DNA from: Verrucomicrobiota bacterium
Lineage (GTDB): Bacteria > Verrucomicrobiota > Verrucomicrobiia > Opitutales > UBA953
Assembly: GCA_015061905.1 (NCBI GenBank)
Contig: SUVQ01000003.1
Coordinates: forward strand, 149,581-213,580
Direction of reading: 5' to 3'
Length of the DNA: 64,000 nucleotides
Shown here: positions 53,565-61,862 of the stretch, piece after piece
How positions within the stretch are numbered: the first letter of the stretch is position 1
Layout of the letters: each line of letters starts with the position of its first letter
Position numbers and translations under genes: made by a program
Notes under the pieces: model-generated
What the model was told of the DNA's origin: nothing
The model's input: the letters and a program-made list of their open reading frames with translations, nothing else
Databases searched by the model: none

Positions 53565-54553
53565 AGTGAATTTATGCTTGAAAGAGCGTTGATTTTGTCC
53601 AGCTCCAGCTGGGTTTTCAGCGCGTCAACGCCTTGAAAACGGACTTCGGGGCGCAAAAATTTGAACCATTGCACGCAGATAAAGTCTCCGTAAGTTGGCG
53701 GCGGCGTATCGGCGGGAACGTCCAAAAGGTGGGTTTCAAGCAAGGGGCGGGCTTCGGCTTCGGCAACGATGGTCGGGCGCACGCCGTAATTGGCGATTCC
53801 GTGAAAAATTTGTCCGGTGGCGGGAACGCGAAGCCGAACGACGTAGACACCGAATCTCGGGCGCAACTCCGGCGACCACGCAAGATTCAGCGTCGGGAAG
53901 CCGATGGTTCTTCCGAGCTGATTTCCTTTGACGACAATGCCGCAGGATTTATACGGCAGAGAAAGCATGGCGTTGGCGTCTTCGATTTTGCCTTCGGTAA
54001 GAGCCGTGCGGATTCTTGTGCTGGAAATGCGCTCGCCGAGATAATTTACCGGAGAAACGACGTGAACGGAAATTCCCGCACTGTTGCCGAGTTCCGAGAG
54101 CATCCGGATGTCGCCCCGGCGTTTTGCTCCGAAGCGAAAATTATCTCCGACGTAGAGTCCGGCGAGAGTCGGGATTTTTTTCTTTAAAACGCAGACAAAT
54201 TCTTCTGCGGGAATTTCGGCAAAACGGTCTGAAAACGGTTCATGAATTGCGAAGTTCAGCCCGGCATTTGCGAAGAGCTCGTCTTTGCGTTCCCGCGAAA
54301 AAATAAGGCGAACGGCATCTTTTCCTTTGAAAAAAACTTCCGGATGAGGCGAGAACGTAAGCGCGCCGATGATTCCGCCGCCGGGAGCTGCTTCCGCTTG
54401 CGCTTTTTTGAAAATAGCCCGATGCCCGCAGTGAAATCCGTCGTAATTCCCGATGCCAAGGTGAACCGGCGTGGCTCCGACGGTTTCGGCAAATTCCGGC
54501 ATGCCCGAAAAACTTCGGAACGCTACGGCGGGTTGAGGAGACGGATTCGGCAT
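53561..54553 (-). CDS. ribF: Bifunctional riboflavin kinase/FAD synthetase
   Basis: VHLGIGNYDGFHCGHRAIFKKA, FRFGAKRRGDIRML, ISSTRIRTALTEG, GRTIGFPTLNLAW, HGIANYGVRPTI. Confidence 0.94.
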   Translation of the reverse strand: MPNPSPQPAVAFRSFSGMPEFAETVGATPVHLGIGNYDGFHCGHRAIFKKAQAEAAPGGGIIGALTFSPHPEVFFKGKDAVRLIFSRERKDELFANAGLNFAIHEPFSDRFAEIPAEEFVCVLKKKIPTLAGLYVGDNFRFGAKRRGDIRMLSELGNSAGISVHVVSPVNYLGERISSTRIRTALTEGKIEDANAMLSLPYKSCGIVVKGNQLGRTIGFPTLNLAWSPELRPRFGVYVVRLRVPATGQIFHGIANYGVRPTIVAEAEARPLLETHLLDVPADTPPPTYGDFICVQWFKFLRPEVRFQGVDALKTQLELDKINALSSINSL

Positions 54554-54569
54554 TGGCGGGAACGCACGG

Positions 54570-56507
54570 TCAATCCAAATACGGGACGTATTCCGGAATA
54601 ATCAGGCGAATATCCTGTTTGATTTCGTTGCGGGATTGTTTTTGAACGATTTTGCGAAGAGCCGCCAGCAAATCTTCCAATTTGTCGTAATCCATCGGAG
54701 TTGAAATGAAGCGGCTGATTCGGGAGTGCCCGGAAGGTTCAAATTCTTCGCCTTCGGTTTTGAGTTCTTCAAAAAGTTTTTCGCCGGGGCGGAGTCCGGA
54801 AATTTTGATTTCGATGTCGACGTCCGGGCGAAGTCCGCTGAGGCGCACGAGGTGGCGTGCGACATCGATAATTTTCACGGGTTCGCCCATGTTGAGCACG
54901 TAGATGCTTCCGCCTTTACCGATGACGGCTGTTTGGAGAACGAGCCCGACGGCTTCCGGAATCGTCATGAAATAGCGTTTAATGTCCGGATGCGTTACCG
55001 TAATGGGACCGCCTTCGGCGATTTGCCGGCGAAACACCGGAATCACGCTCCCGGAAGAGCCGAGCACGTTCCCGAAGCGCACAGCCATGAAGCGGGTGCG
55101 GTTTCCCGGGCGGCGAGAATTTGCCTGCAAAATAATTTCGGCAAGGCGTTTGGAGGCACCCATTGCGTTGGTCGGGTTAATTGCCTTGTCGGTCGAAATC
55201 AGAACAAAGGCTTCCGCTCCGTAGTCGGACGCCAATTCTACGAGAGATGCGGTGCCGAGCGCGTTATTTTTTACCGCTTCTGCCGGCTGGCTTTCCATCA
55301 TCGGAACGTGTTTATGTGCTGCGGCGTGGAAAACGTATTCCGGATGGAATTTTCCGAAGATTTGCTCCATGCGCGGGCGGTCCGTAATGTCGGCAATCAG
55401 CGGTTTAATGACGCCGCCGAAGCCTTTGCGTATCAGGTCTTGTTCGATTTGGTAAAGAAGCACTTCGCATTGTTCGACCAAAAGCAGTTGTGCCGGACCG
55501 CATGCCGCGACTTGGCGGCAAATTTCGCTTCCGATAGAACCGCCGGCACCCGTGACCAAAACCCGTTTCCCGGAAAGCATTTGCGCGATGGCATCGCGGT
55601 CTAAGGTCGTTGCCGGGCGTTCGAGAAGGTCTTCCAGTGCGACTTCGCGCAGGTCGGAAACGGTTGTGCGCCCGGAAATCAAATCTTCCATGCCGGGAAC
55701 GCGCATGACGGAAAGCCCGGCTTTTTTGGCGATTTCGGTAACTTCGCGGGAACGTTTTACGCTCCCGCTCGGCACTGCCAAAATCATTTGTGTTACGTTG
55801 TAGCGATCCCGCAAAACGGAAATATCGTCGGACATTTTAAACACCGGAAGCCCGACCACGCGCATGCCGCTTTTTTCCGGATTGTCGTCTAAAAAGAACA
55901 TTGCTTTTTTCCCGAATCCCGGGCGCGCTTTCAGCACTGTCGCCAAGTTTGCTCCGGCATCGCCCGCGCCGAAGATGACGACTTGTGTCGGCGAGGATTC
56001 TGCGGGCTCGTCTCCCGGAGATTTCTTTTGCTCCCAGCGCATACGTGCGATGACGCGCACGCCGCAGACCGCGATGATGGAGAGAAAATAGTCTATCACG
56101 AGAACGCTGGAGTGAATCCCGGAATTGATAATTCCGGTTTCCGTCAAAATGATACGCATCCCGAAAAACATCAGAATAAAGCAAAGTGTCAGCGCAACGA
56201 AAACGCGCGACATTTCCGGAATGCGAAAATAACAGAAGACGCTACGGAACGTTCCCGCCAAATACAGCGCAATCAGTTGCAACGGCACCACGACAAGCCC
56301 GACAACCGGAATCCGGGAACGGATATTTCCGGGAACGCCTTCCGGAAGCCCGGGGAAAATCCAGCGGCAATCCGCACGCAAGAAAAATTCCGCCTCATAC
56401 GCAATCCAAAGCGCAATATAAAGCAAGACCGCAAAAAAGACGGTGCGTTTCAGATTTCGTCCCCAAGAGGACTGCGAACTCAGTAGCAAAGGCTTTGCGA
56501 CTTTCAT
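54570..56507 (-). CDS. Polysaccharide-type nucleoside-diphosphate-sugar epimerase/dehydratase (CapD/WbpM/PglF family)
   Basis: N-terminal TM helices; CoA-binding/Rossmann VVIFGAGDAGANLA; GKRVLVTGAGGSIGSEICRQV; STDKAINPTNAMGASKRLAE. Confidence 0.92.
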   Translation of the reverse strand: MKVAKPLLLSSQSSWGRNLKRTVFFAVLLYIALWIAYEAEFFLRADCRWIFPGLPEGVPGNIRSRIPVVGLVVVPLQLIALYLAGTFRSVFCYFRIPEMSRVFVALTLCFILMFFGMRIILTETGIINSGIHSSVLVIDYFLSIIAVCGVRVIARMRWEQKKSPGDEPAESSPTQVVIFGAGDAGANLATVLKARPGFGKKAMFFLDDNPEKSGMRVVGLPVFKMSDDISVLRDRYNVTQMILAVPSGSVKRSREVTEIAKKAGLSVMRVPGMEDLISGRTTVSDLREVALEDLLERPATTLDRDAIAQMLSGKRVLVTGAGGSIGSEICRQVAACGPAQLLLVEQCEVLLYQIEQDLIRKGFGGVIKPLIADITDRPRMEQIFGKFHPEYVFHAAAHKHVPMMESQPAEAVKNNALGTASLVELASDYGAEAFVLISTDKAINPTNAMGASKRLAEIILQANSRRPGNRTRFMAVRFGNVLGSSGSVIPVFRRQIAEGGPITVTHPDIKRYFMTIPEAVGLVLQTAVIGKGGSIYVLNMGEPVKIIDVARHLVRLSGLRPDVDIEIKISGLRPGEKLFEELKTEGEEFEPSGHSRISRFISTPMDYDKLEDLLAALRKIVQKQSRNEIKQDIRLIIPEYVPYLD

Positions 56508-56633
56508 GGAAAAAAAAGTATTTTTTGAAATAAAATCTTTACGGTGTTAAACGTAGTGAACGGAAGCCCTCAATTTTCTTTGGATTTATCAAATTCATCA
56601 AGCATTAAAAGGCTTTTCGGTGCGGCGGAAATT

Positions 56634-57521
56634 TTATTTTTTCGGGTCAAATGCGTCGCGAAGCCCGTCGCCGAAAAGGTTTAGTGCAAAAAGCGTTCCC
56701 GCGAAAAATATTCCCGGAAAAAGCAGAAGCCACGGATAGTCCTGCATGACGTCTGCGCCTTCCTTAATCATAAGTCCCCAGGACGTCATGGGCGGTTTTA
56801 CGCCGAGCCCGAGAAAGCTGATAAACGCTTCCGTGAGCATTACGACGGGAACGGTCAGCGTCGCGTAGACGATAATGGTTCCCAGCAGATTCGGCAAAAG
56901 GTGTCGAAGCATAATTTTCCCGGCGGATTGCCCCATGCAAACGGAGGCTTCGACAAAAGCTTGCGTGCGCAGTTCCCGCGTCTGGTTGCGCACGATTCGA
57001 GCCATCGTCAGCCAGGAAATGGCACCGATGGCGATGTAAATGAGCCACATTTCCTGCCCGAAAAGCACCGTCAGCAAAATAACGAAAAGCGTGAACGGGA
57101 GCGCGTAAAGAATGTCCACGATGCGCATCAGAATACTGTCGCGCGCGCCGCCGAGCCAGCCGGCGAGCATTCCGTAGGCAACACCGATGGCGCAGGAAAC
57201 GAAAGTGGCAATCAGCCCGACTTTGAGCGAAATTTGCCCGCCGTAGAGAAGGCGGGAGAGCACGTCGCGTCCGAGCGTATCCGTTCCGAGCCAATGTTTC
57301 CCGGAGGGCGCGGAGGCACCGAGATTTAAATCCTGCGCTTCAAACGGGAACGGCGCGATCTGCTTCGCCGCGCCGCAGACGAGTATCATCAGCAAAACAA
57401 ACGTTCCCGCGATAACGGCGGCTTTGTTTTCAAAAAAACGCTCCGCCGAACGCCGCCAAGGGGAAATTGCCGAGCTTCGCACCTTGCCGTTTTCCCGTTT
57501 TAAAATTTTCCCCTCATTCAT
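56634..57521 (-). CDS. ABC transporter permease (OppC/DppC family)
   Basis: GTDTLGRDVLSRLLYGGQISLKVGL, EAFISFLGLGVKPPMTSWGLMIKEG. Confidence 0.9.
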   Translation of the reverse strand: MNEGKILKRENGKVRSSAISPWRRSAERFFENKAAVIAGTFVLLMILVCGAAKQIAPFPFEAQDLNLGASAPSGKHWLGTDTLGRDVLSRLLYGGQISLKVGLIATFVSCAIGVAYGMLAGWLGGARDSILMRIVDILYALPFTLFVILLTVLFGQEMWLIYIAIGAISWLTMARIVRNQTRELRTQAFVEASVCMGQSAGKIMLRHLLPNLLGTIIVYATLTVPVVMLTEAFISFLGLGVKPPMTSWGLMIKEGADVMQDYPWLLLFPGIFFAGTLFALNLFGDGLRDAFDPKK

Positions 57522-58431
57522 ATTTCAGGCGCGGGTTGAGTTTGACGAGAACGATTTCCGCAAGCAGGTTCAGCACCACCAAAACGGCGGCATAGAACAA
57601 AACCGTGCCGACAATCATCGTGAAATCGCGATTAAATGCGGCTTTTACAAAAAATTGTCCGAGCCCGGGAACGTTAAACATGGATTCAACGACGAACGAG
57701 CCGGAAATAAGCCCCGCGGCGGTCGGTCCGATGTAAGTAACCACCGGAAGCAACGCGTTCCTCAAACCGTGAACGAAATAAATGCGCGCAGGGGAAAGCC
57801 CCTTCGCTTTCGCCGTTTTCATGTAATCCTGCGTGCGCACTTCAAGCATCGCGCCGCGCATCAGCCGCGCAACCGGAGCCGCGTATGCCAGCCCGAGCGT
57901 TACCGCCGGAAGCACAAAATCCGCCGGGGAATTCCACCCGGAAGCGTTGAACCAGCCTAAATACGAAGAAAAAATGAGAATGAGAAGCGGACCGACAACA
58001 AAGGTCGGCAGGCAAATACCGAGCGTCGCGACTCCCGTCGGAATCCGGTCCAGCCACGAGTCCGGCTTTACGGAAGCGACGGCACCGAGCGGAATGCCGA
58101 CAAGCAACGCAAAAACGAGCGCTCCCGCGCTGAGCGCGAGCGAAGTCGGAATCCGGTCCGCAATCAATTCGTCCACGTCCCAGCCGTGATATTTGTAGGA
58201 CGGACCGAGGTCTCCGCAGGAAAGATTTTTTAAAAAGCGAACGTATTGCTCGGCGAGCGGTTTGTCCAAGCCGTAATGCGCGTTAATCTGCGCCTTGACT
58301 GCCGGCGGGAGCGCGCGATCTTCGTCAAACGGTCCGCCGGGCGCGAAACGGGCGAGAAAAAATGCCAGCGTCGCCACGACAAGAAGCACGGGAACGGCTT
58401 CCAGCAAGCGTTTGAGAATAAAGCGAAACAC
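57514..58431 (-). CDS. ABC transporter permease (OppB/DppB family)
   Basis: MFRFILKRLLEAVPVLLVVATLAFFLARFAPGGPFDEDRALPPAVKAQINAHYGLDKPLAEQY; overlaps oppC-like gene by 8 nt. Confidence 0.92.
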   Translation of the reverse strand: MFRFILKRLLEAVPVLLVVATLAFFLARFAPGGPFDEDRALPPAVKAQINAHYGLDKPLAEQYVRFLKNLSCGDLGPSYKYHGWDVDELIADRIPTSLALSAGALVFALLVGIPLGAVASVKPDSWLDRIPTGVATLGICLPTFVVGPLLILIFSSYLGWFNASGWNSPADFVLPAVTLGLAYAAPVARLMRGAMLEVRTQDYMKTAKAKGLSPARIYFVHGLRNALLPVVTYIGPTAAGLISGSFVVESMFNVPGLGQFFVKAAFNRDFTMIVGTVLFYAAVLVVLNLLAEIVLVKLNPRLKYE

Positions 58432-58443
58432 GCGGCGGAATTA

Positions 58444-58761
58444 TTATCGGCGTTCCCGCGCCTGTTTTTCCATGCGCTCACGCAGTTCCTGCGTAGAAAC
58501 CGGACGCGTGTCGAGGTTTTCCGGAGAAGCCGTGATACCGCGCGCACGGTTGTAGGCTTCGATTTCCGCATCGCGATAATTCGGATTTCCGCGCATACGC
58601 GCCGCGCGGGCTTCCTCGAGCTCCGTCATGCGGCGGTCGGCGATGTCGTCCGGCTTTTCGGCGGACGAATAACCGTAAAGCATGAAATATGAAAGCGGAT
58701 TGCAGGCGGAAAAGAAAAGGGCGGCAAGCGCAATCGGAATCGGGAGAAAAAACTTTTTCAT
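58444..58761 (-). CDS. Small putative lipoprotein
   Basis: MKKFFLPIPIALAALFFSACNPLSYFMLYGYSS: lipobox FSAC; no known domain. Confidence 0.6.
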   Translation of the reverse strand: MKKFFLPIPIALAALFFSACNPLSYFMLYGYSSAEKPDDIADRRMTELEEARAARMRGNPNYRDAEIEAYNRARGITASPENLDTRPVSTQELRERMEKQARERR

Positions 58762-58856
58762 GGATGCAAAACATTTTCGCGGGAACGCATAGCTCCCGCA
58801 ATTGTTTTTTTTTCGCTTTGCGGGAACGCGGCGGCTTTTTAAAATCGGGTTTTCTC

Positions 58857-59873
58857 ATGAAACTCATGAAAAATCGTTTTTCCTCCGAATACAAAAAGAC
58901 AACCTTTGCCGCCGGAATCGTTTTCGGAGCATTTGCCGCCGTCGCTTCCGCCGCATCGGCACCGCTCCCGCAGCCGGCGGATTTCGTCGGGAACGCCGCT
59001 TCGCCGCGACAGCGCACCGCGCTTACCGTCTGGGACGAAAATGATTATTGGGGAAAATGGTCGGACAAATATTATACGAATCATTCGCGAATCGCGCTGA
59101 CGCTTGGAGAAAACGCGCCCGGAATGATTTCGTTTTTTTCCGTCGGGCAGGAAATTTATTCCCCGAAAGATCGCGAAGCCGAAATTCCGCATCCGAAAGA
59201 CCATCCGTATGCCGGGTATTTTTATGTTTCGTTCGGGAACGCGTGGAACGACAACGACAAAACGGCGTTTTCTCAGGAAATTCAAATCGGCGGAACCGGA
59301 GAATGGTCGTTTGCCGAGCAGATTCAGTGTGAGGTTCACCGCGCGATAGACGAAATCCGCCCCGCCGGCTGGGACACGCAGATTCACAAGCGCGTCGTCG
59401 GACAGGCAATCGGAGACGTGAGCCATCGCGTTATGCTCAGCGGCGAATGCGGGAACGGCGACTACGCTTCAGACATGATAATTCACGGCTTCGGGACTCT
59501 CGGAAATTTGCGCGGGATTTTTTCCGGCGGCGCGCAGTTTCGCTTCGGGTGGAATTTGCCCAAAGATTTCGGCTTTCAAAGTATGCGGCAAAGCACTTCC
59601 GTTACGTTTGACCCGAAAGTCGATCGCTCTTTTTACGGATTTTTTGGCGTGCAGGGCGATGCGGTGCTTTGGGACAAAACGCTGACCGGAAACAACGACC
59701 GCGGTGCGGACATTTATGCGTATCCGCTCGTCGCGCAATTTTCCGTCGGGCTTTGCGCGATTTATGACCGCTGGATGATTTCCGTGTATCAGGTTTTCCG
59801 CTCGAAGGATTTTTCCTCGCAAGACGAAGACTTTTTCGCCTACGGCGGAGTTAAATGCTCCTTGTTTTTCTAA
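58857..59873 (+). CDS. Lipid A deacylase LpxR-family outer membrane protein
   Basis: Signal peptide; TVWDENDYWGKWSDKYYTNHSRIALTL, HPYAGYFYVSFGNAW, LSGECGNGDYASDMIIHGFGTLGNLRG. Confidence 0.75.
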   Translation: MKLMKNRFSSEYKKTTFAAGIVFGAFAAVASAASAPLPQPADFVGNAASPRQRTALTVWDENDYWGKWSDKYYTNHSRIALTLGENAPGMISFFSVGQEIYSPKDREAEIPHPKDHPYAGYFYVSFGNAWNDNDKTAFSQEIQIGGTGEWSFAEQIQCEVHRAIDEIRPAGWDTQIHKRVVGQAIGDVSHRVMLSGECGNGDYASDMIIHGFGTLGNLRGIFSGGAQFRFGWNLPKDFGFQSMRQSTSVTFDPKVDRSFYGFFGVQGDAVLWDKTLTGNNDRGADIYAYPLVAQFSVGLCAIYDRWMISVYQVFRSKDFSSQDEDFFAYGGVKCSLFF

Positions 59874-59895
59874 ATCCGGAAAAGAAGCACTCAAG

Positions 59896-60915
59896 ATGTC
59901 CGGCTTTAAAAATATTCACGAAGTTTTGCGTTCTCGCGCGGCTCTCTGCGGCGGGAAAATGAGTTTTCGTGATTTTTCCGAAATTACCTTGTTTGATCCG
60001 CGTTTCGGTTATTACCGGCAAAATCGGGAACGCGTCGGGCGCGGCGCGGGAACGGATTTTTACACGGCGGCGAGCCTCGGGGGAATTTTCGGGAAACTGA
60101 TGCGCCACGCCGCGCAAACGCTACTCGGAGAAACGGAAAATTTGCGCGATTACGCGCTTGTGGAAATCGGCGCGGAACCCGGGCAGACGCATTTTGAAGC
60201 ACAGCGGGAATTTTTTCGCGAAATTCGCACCGTGCGCATCGGAGAAAATTTTGAAATTCCGGAAAAATCCGTGGTTGTTGCCAACGAGTTGCTCGACGCG
60301 CAACCGTTTTACCGCCTCGTTTCGCAGGCGGGAACGTGGCGCGAAATCGGCGTGGCGGAAAGCTGTGAAAACCCGGGAACGTGGCGCGAAACGTTGCTCG
60401 AAAATTTTTCGAACGAAGAAATTCGGCATTTCGCCGAAAAAACGCCGCCGCCCGCAGACGACGGCTGGCATCTTGATATCGCCTTGGACGCGGAAACGCT
60501 TCTGCGAAAAATCCTCGGCGGGAATTGGCGCGGCGCGGCAATTTTCCCCGATTACGGAAAACGGCTCGCGGATTGCCTCGAAACGTTCCCGCAGGGCACG
60601 GCGCGCGCCTATTTTCGCCACGGACAAAGCAACGCGCTTACGCACGCTCCGGGCGAACAGGATTTGACCTGCCACGTGATTTGGGATCGGCTGAGCGCGG
60701 TTTTTGAGGTTTGCGGTTTTCAGTCTGTTGAAGTCTTGCGGCAGGAAAGTTTTTTTATGAAATACGCGTTGCGCGGCGTGGAGGAAATTTTGACGGGAAC
60801 GTCGCCCGAATACGCGCGGGAACGCGGAAAACTTATCGAGCTCATTCATCCCGGGAAAATGGGGCACGCCTTTCAGGTGCTTTGCGGAACAAGAGGCGGA
60901 ATATTGGAAAGTTGA
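59896..60915 (+). CDS. MidA/NDUFAF7-like (DUF185) SAM-dependent methyltransferase
   Basis: MSFRDFSEITLFDPRFGYYRQNRERVGRGAGTDFYTAASLGGIFGKLM, VVANELLDAQPFYRLV. Confidence 0.72.
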   Translation: MSGFKNIHEVLRSRAALCGGKMSFRDFSEITLFDPRFGYYRQNRERVGRGAGTDFYTAASLGGIFGKLMRHAAQTLLGETENLRDYALVEIGAEPGQTHFEAQREFFREIRTVRIGENFEIPEKSVVVANELLDAQPFYRLVSQAGTWREIGVAESCENPGTWRETLLENFSNEEIRHFAEKTPPPADDGWHLDIALDAETLLRKILGGNWRGAAIFPDYGKRLADCLETFPQGTARAYFRHGQSNALTHAPGEQDLTCHVIWDRLSAVFEVCGFQSVEVLRQESFFMKYALRGVEEILTGTSPEYARERGKLIELIHPGKMGHAFQVLCGTRGGILES

Positions 60916-61013
60916 GAAGCTGAAGAGCTTAAGAGTTGAAAAGCTGAAGAAAAATGCCGTTTCTCCCGGAAACCGATTCAATTTTTTGTTCGCGGGAAGG
61001 AAGAAATTGGCAG

Positions 61014-61814
61014 ATGCTCAAACCCATGCTTTCCGAAAAATTTTTAACCGAATTAAAAACCTTCGCGGGAACGCTCGCCGATACCGCGCGCGAAATCGTT
61101 GCAGAGTATCACGCGCTGGATTACACGGAAATCGAAATCAAGGCGGACGGCTCGCCCGTAACCGTTGCCGACAAAGAATGCGAGCGACGCTTGCGCGAAA
61201 TGATTCACGCGGCGTTCCCGACGCACGGAATCATCGGCGAAGAATTCGGGAACGAAAACACGGACGCGGAATTTGTCTGGTCGCTCGATCCGATTGACGG
61301 AACAAAATCCTTTGTCTCGCGCGTGCCGCTTTACGGAATTTTGTTCGGCTTGCTCCACGAAGGCAAACCCTGCCTCGGAGTTATCGATCAGCCCGTTACG
61401 CGGGAACGCATTATCGGCGACGGAAATATTACCGAATTAAACGGACGCCGCGTGCGCGTTTCCGAAACGCCGACTGTCGATAAGGCACTTTTGCTGACAA
61501 CCGATTTGCACGACTGCGAAACCGAGCATCCGAACGAAGACTGGAACGCGCTTTTGCACCGCGCCCGCCTTTTTCGCACTTGGGGCGATTGTTACGCGTA
61601 TCTGATGATTGCCGCCGGTCGCGCCGATATTATGGCGGATCCCGTGTTGTCCCCGTGGGATTTGTATCCGCTTTTGCCTATACTTGAAGGCGCAGGCGCA
61701 AAAGTTACGGATTGGAACGGGAACGCCGCTCTCGGCGCAAAATCCGTTCTCGCCGCCAACCCGCGTCTGCATGAGGAAGCGCTCGCGATTTTGAACGGCA
61801 AACGCTGTGTGTAA
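61014..61814 (+). CDS. Inositol-monophosphatase/histidinol-phosphatase family protein
   Basis: IKADGSPVTVADKECERRLREMIHAAFPTHGIIGEEFG, VWSLDPIDGTKSFVSRVPLYGILFGLLHEGKPCLGVIDQPV. Confidence 0.88.
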   Translation: MLKPMLSEKFLTELKTFAGTLADTAREIVAEYHALDYTEIEIKADGSPVTVADKECERRLREMIHAAFPTHGIIGEEFGNENTDAEFVWSLDPIDGTKSFVSRVPLYGILFGLLHEGKPCLGVIDQPVTRERIIGDGNITELNGRRVRVSETPTVDKALLLTTDLHDCETEHPNEDWNALLHRARLFRTWGDCYAYLMIAAGRADIMADPVLSPWDLYPLLPILEGAGAKVTDWNGNAALGAKSVLAANPRLHEEALAILNGKRCV

Positions 61815-61862
61815 TTTTTCTTCGGATACAAAGTTTTTGTTTCTCCGCGTTGCACCTTTTGT

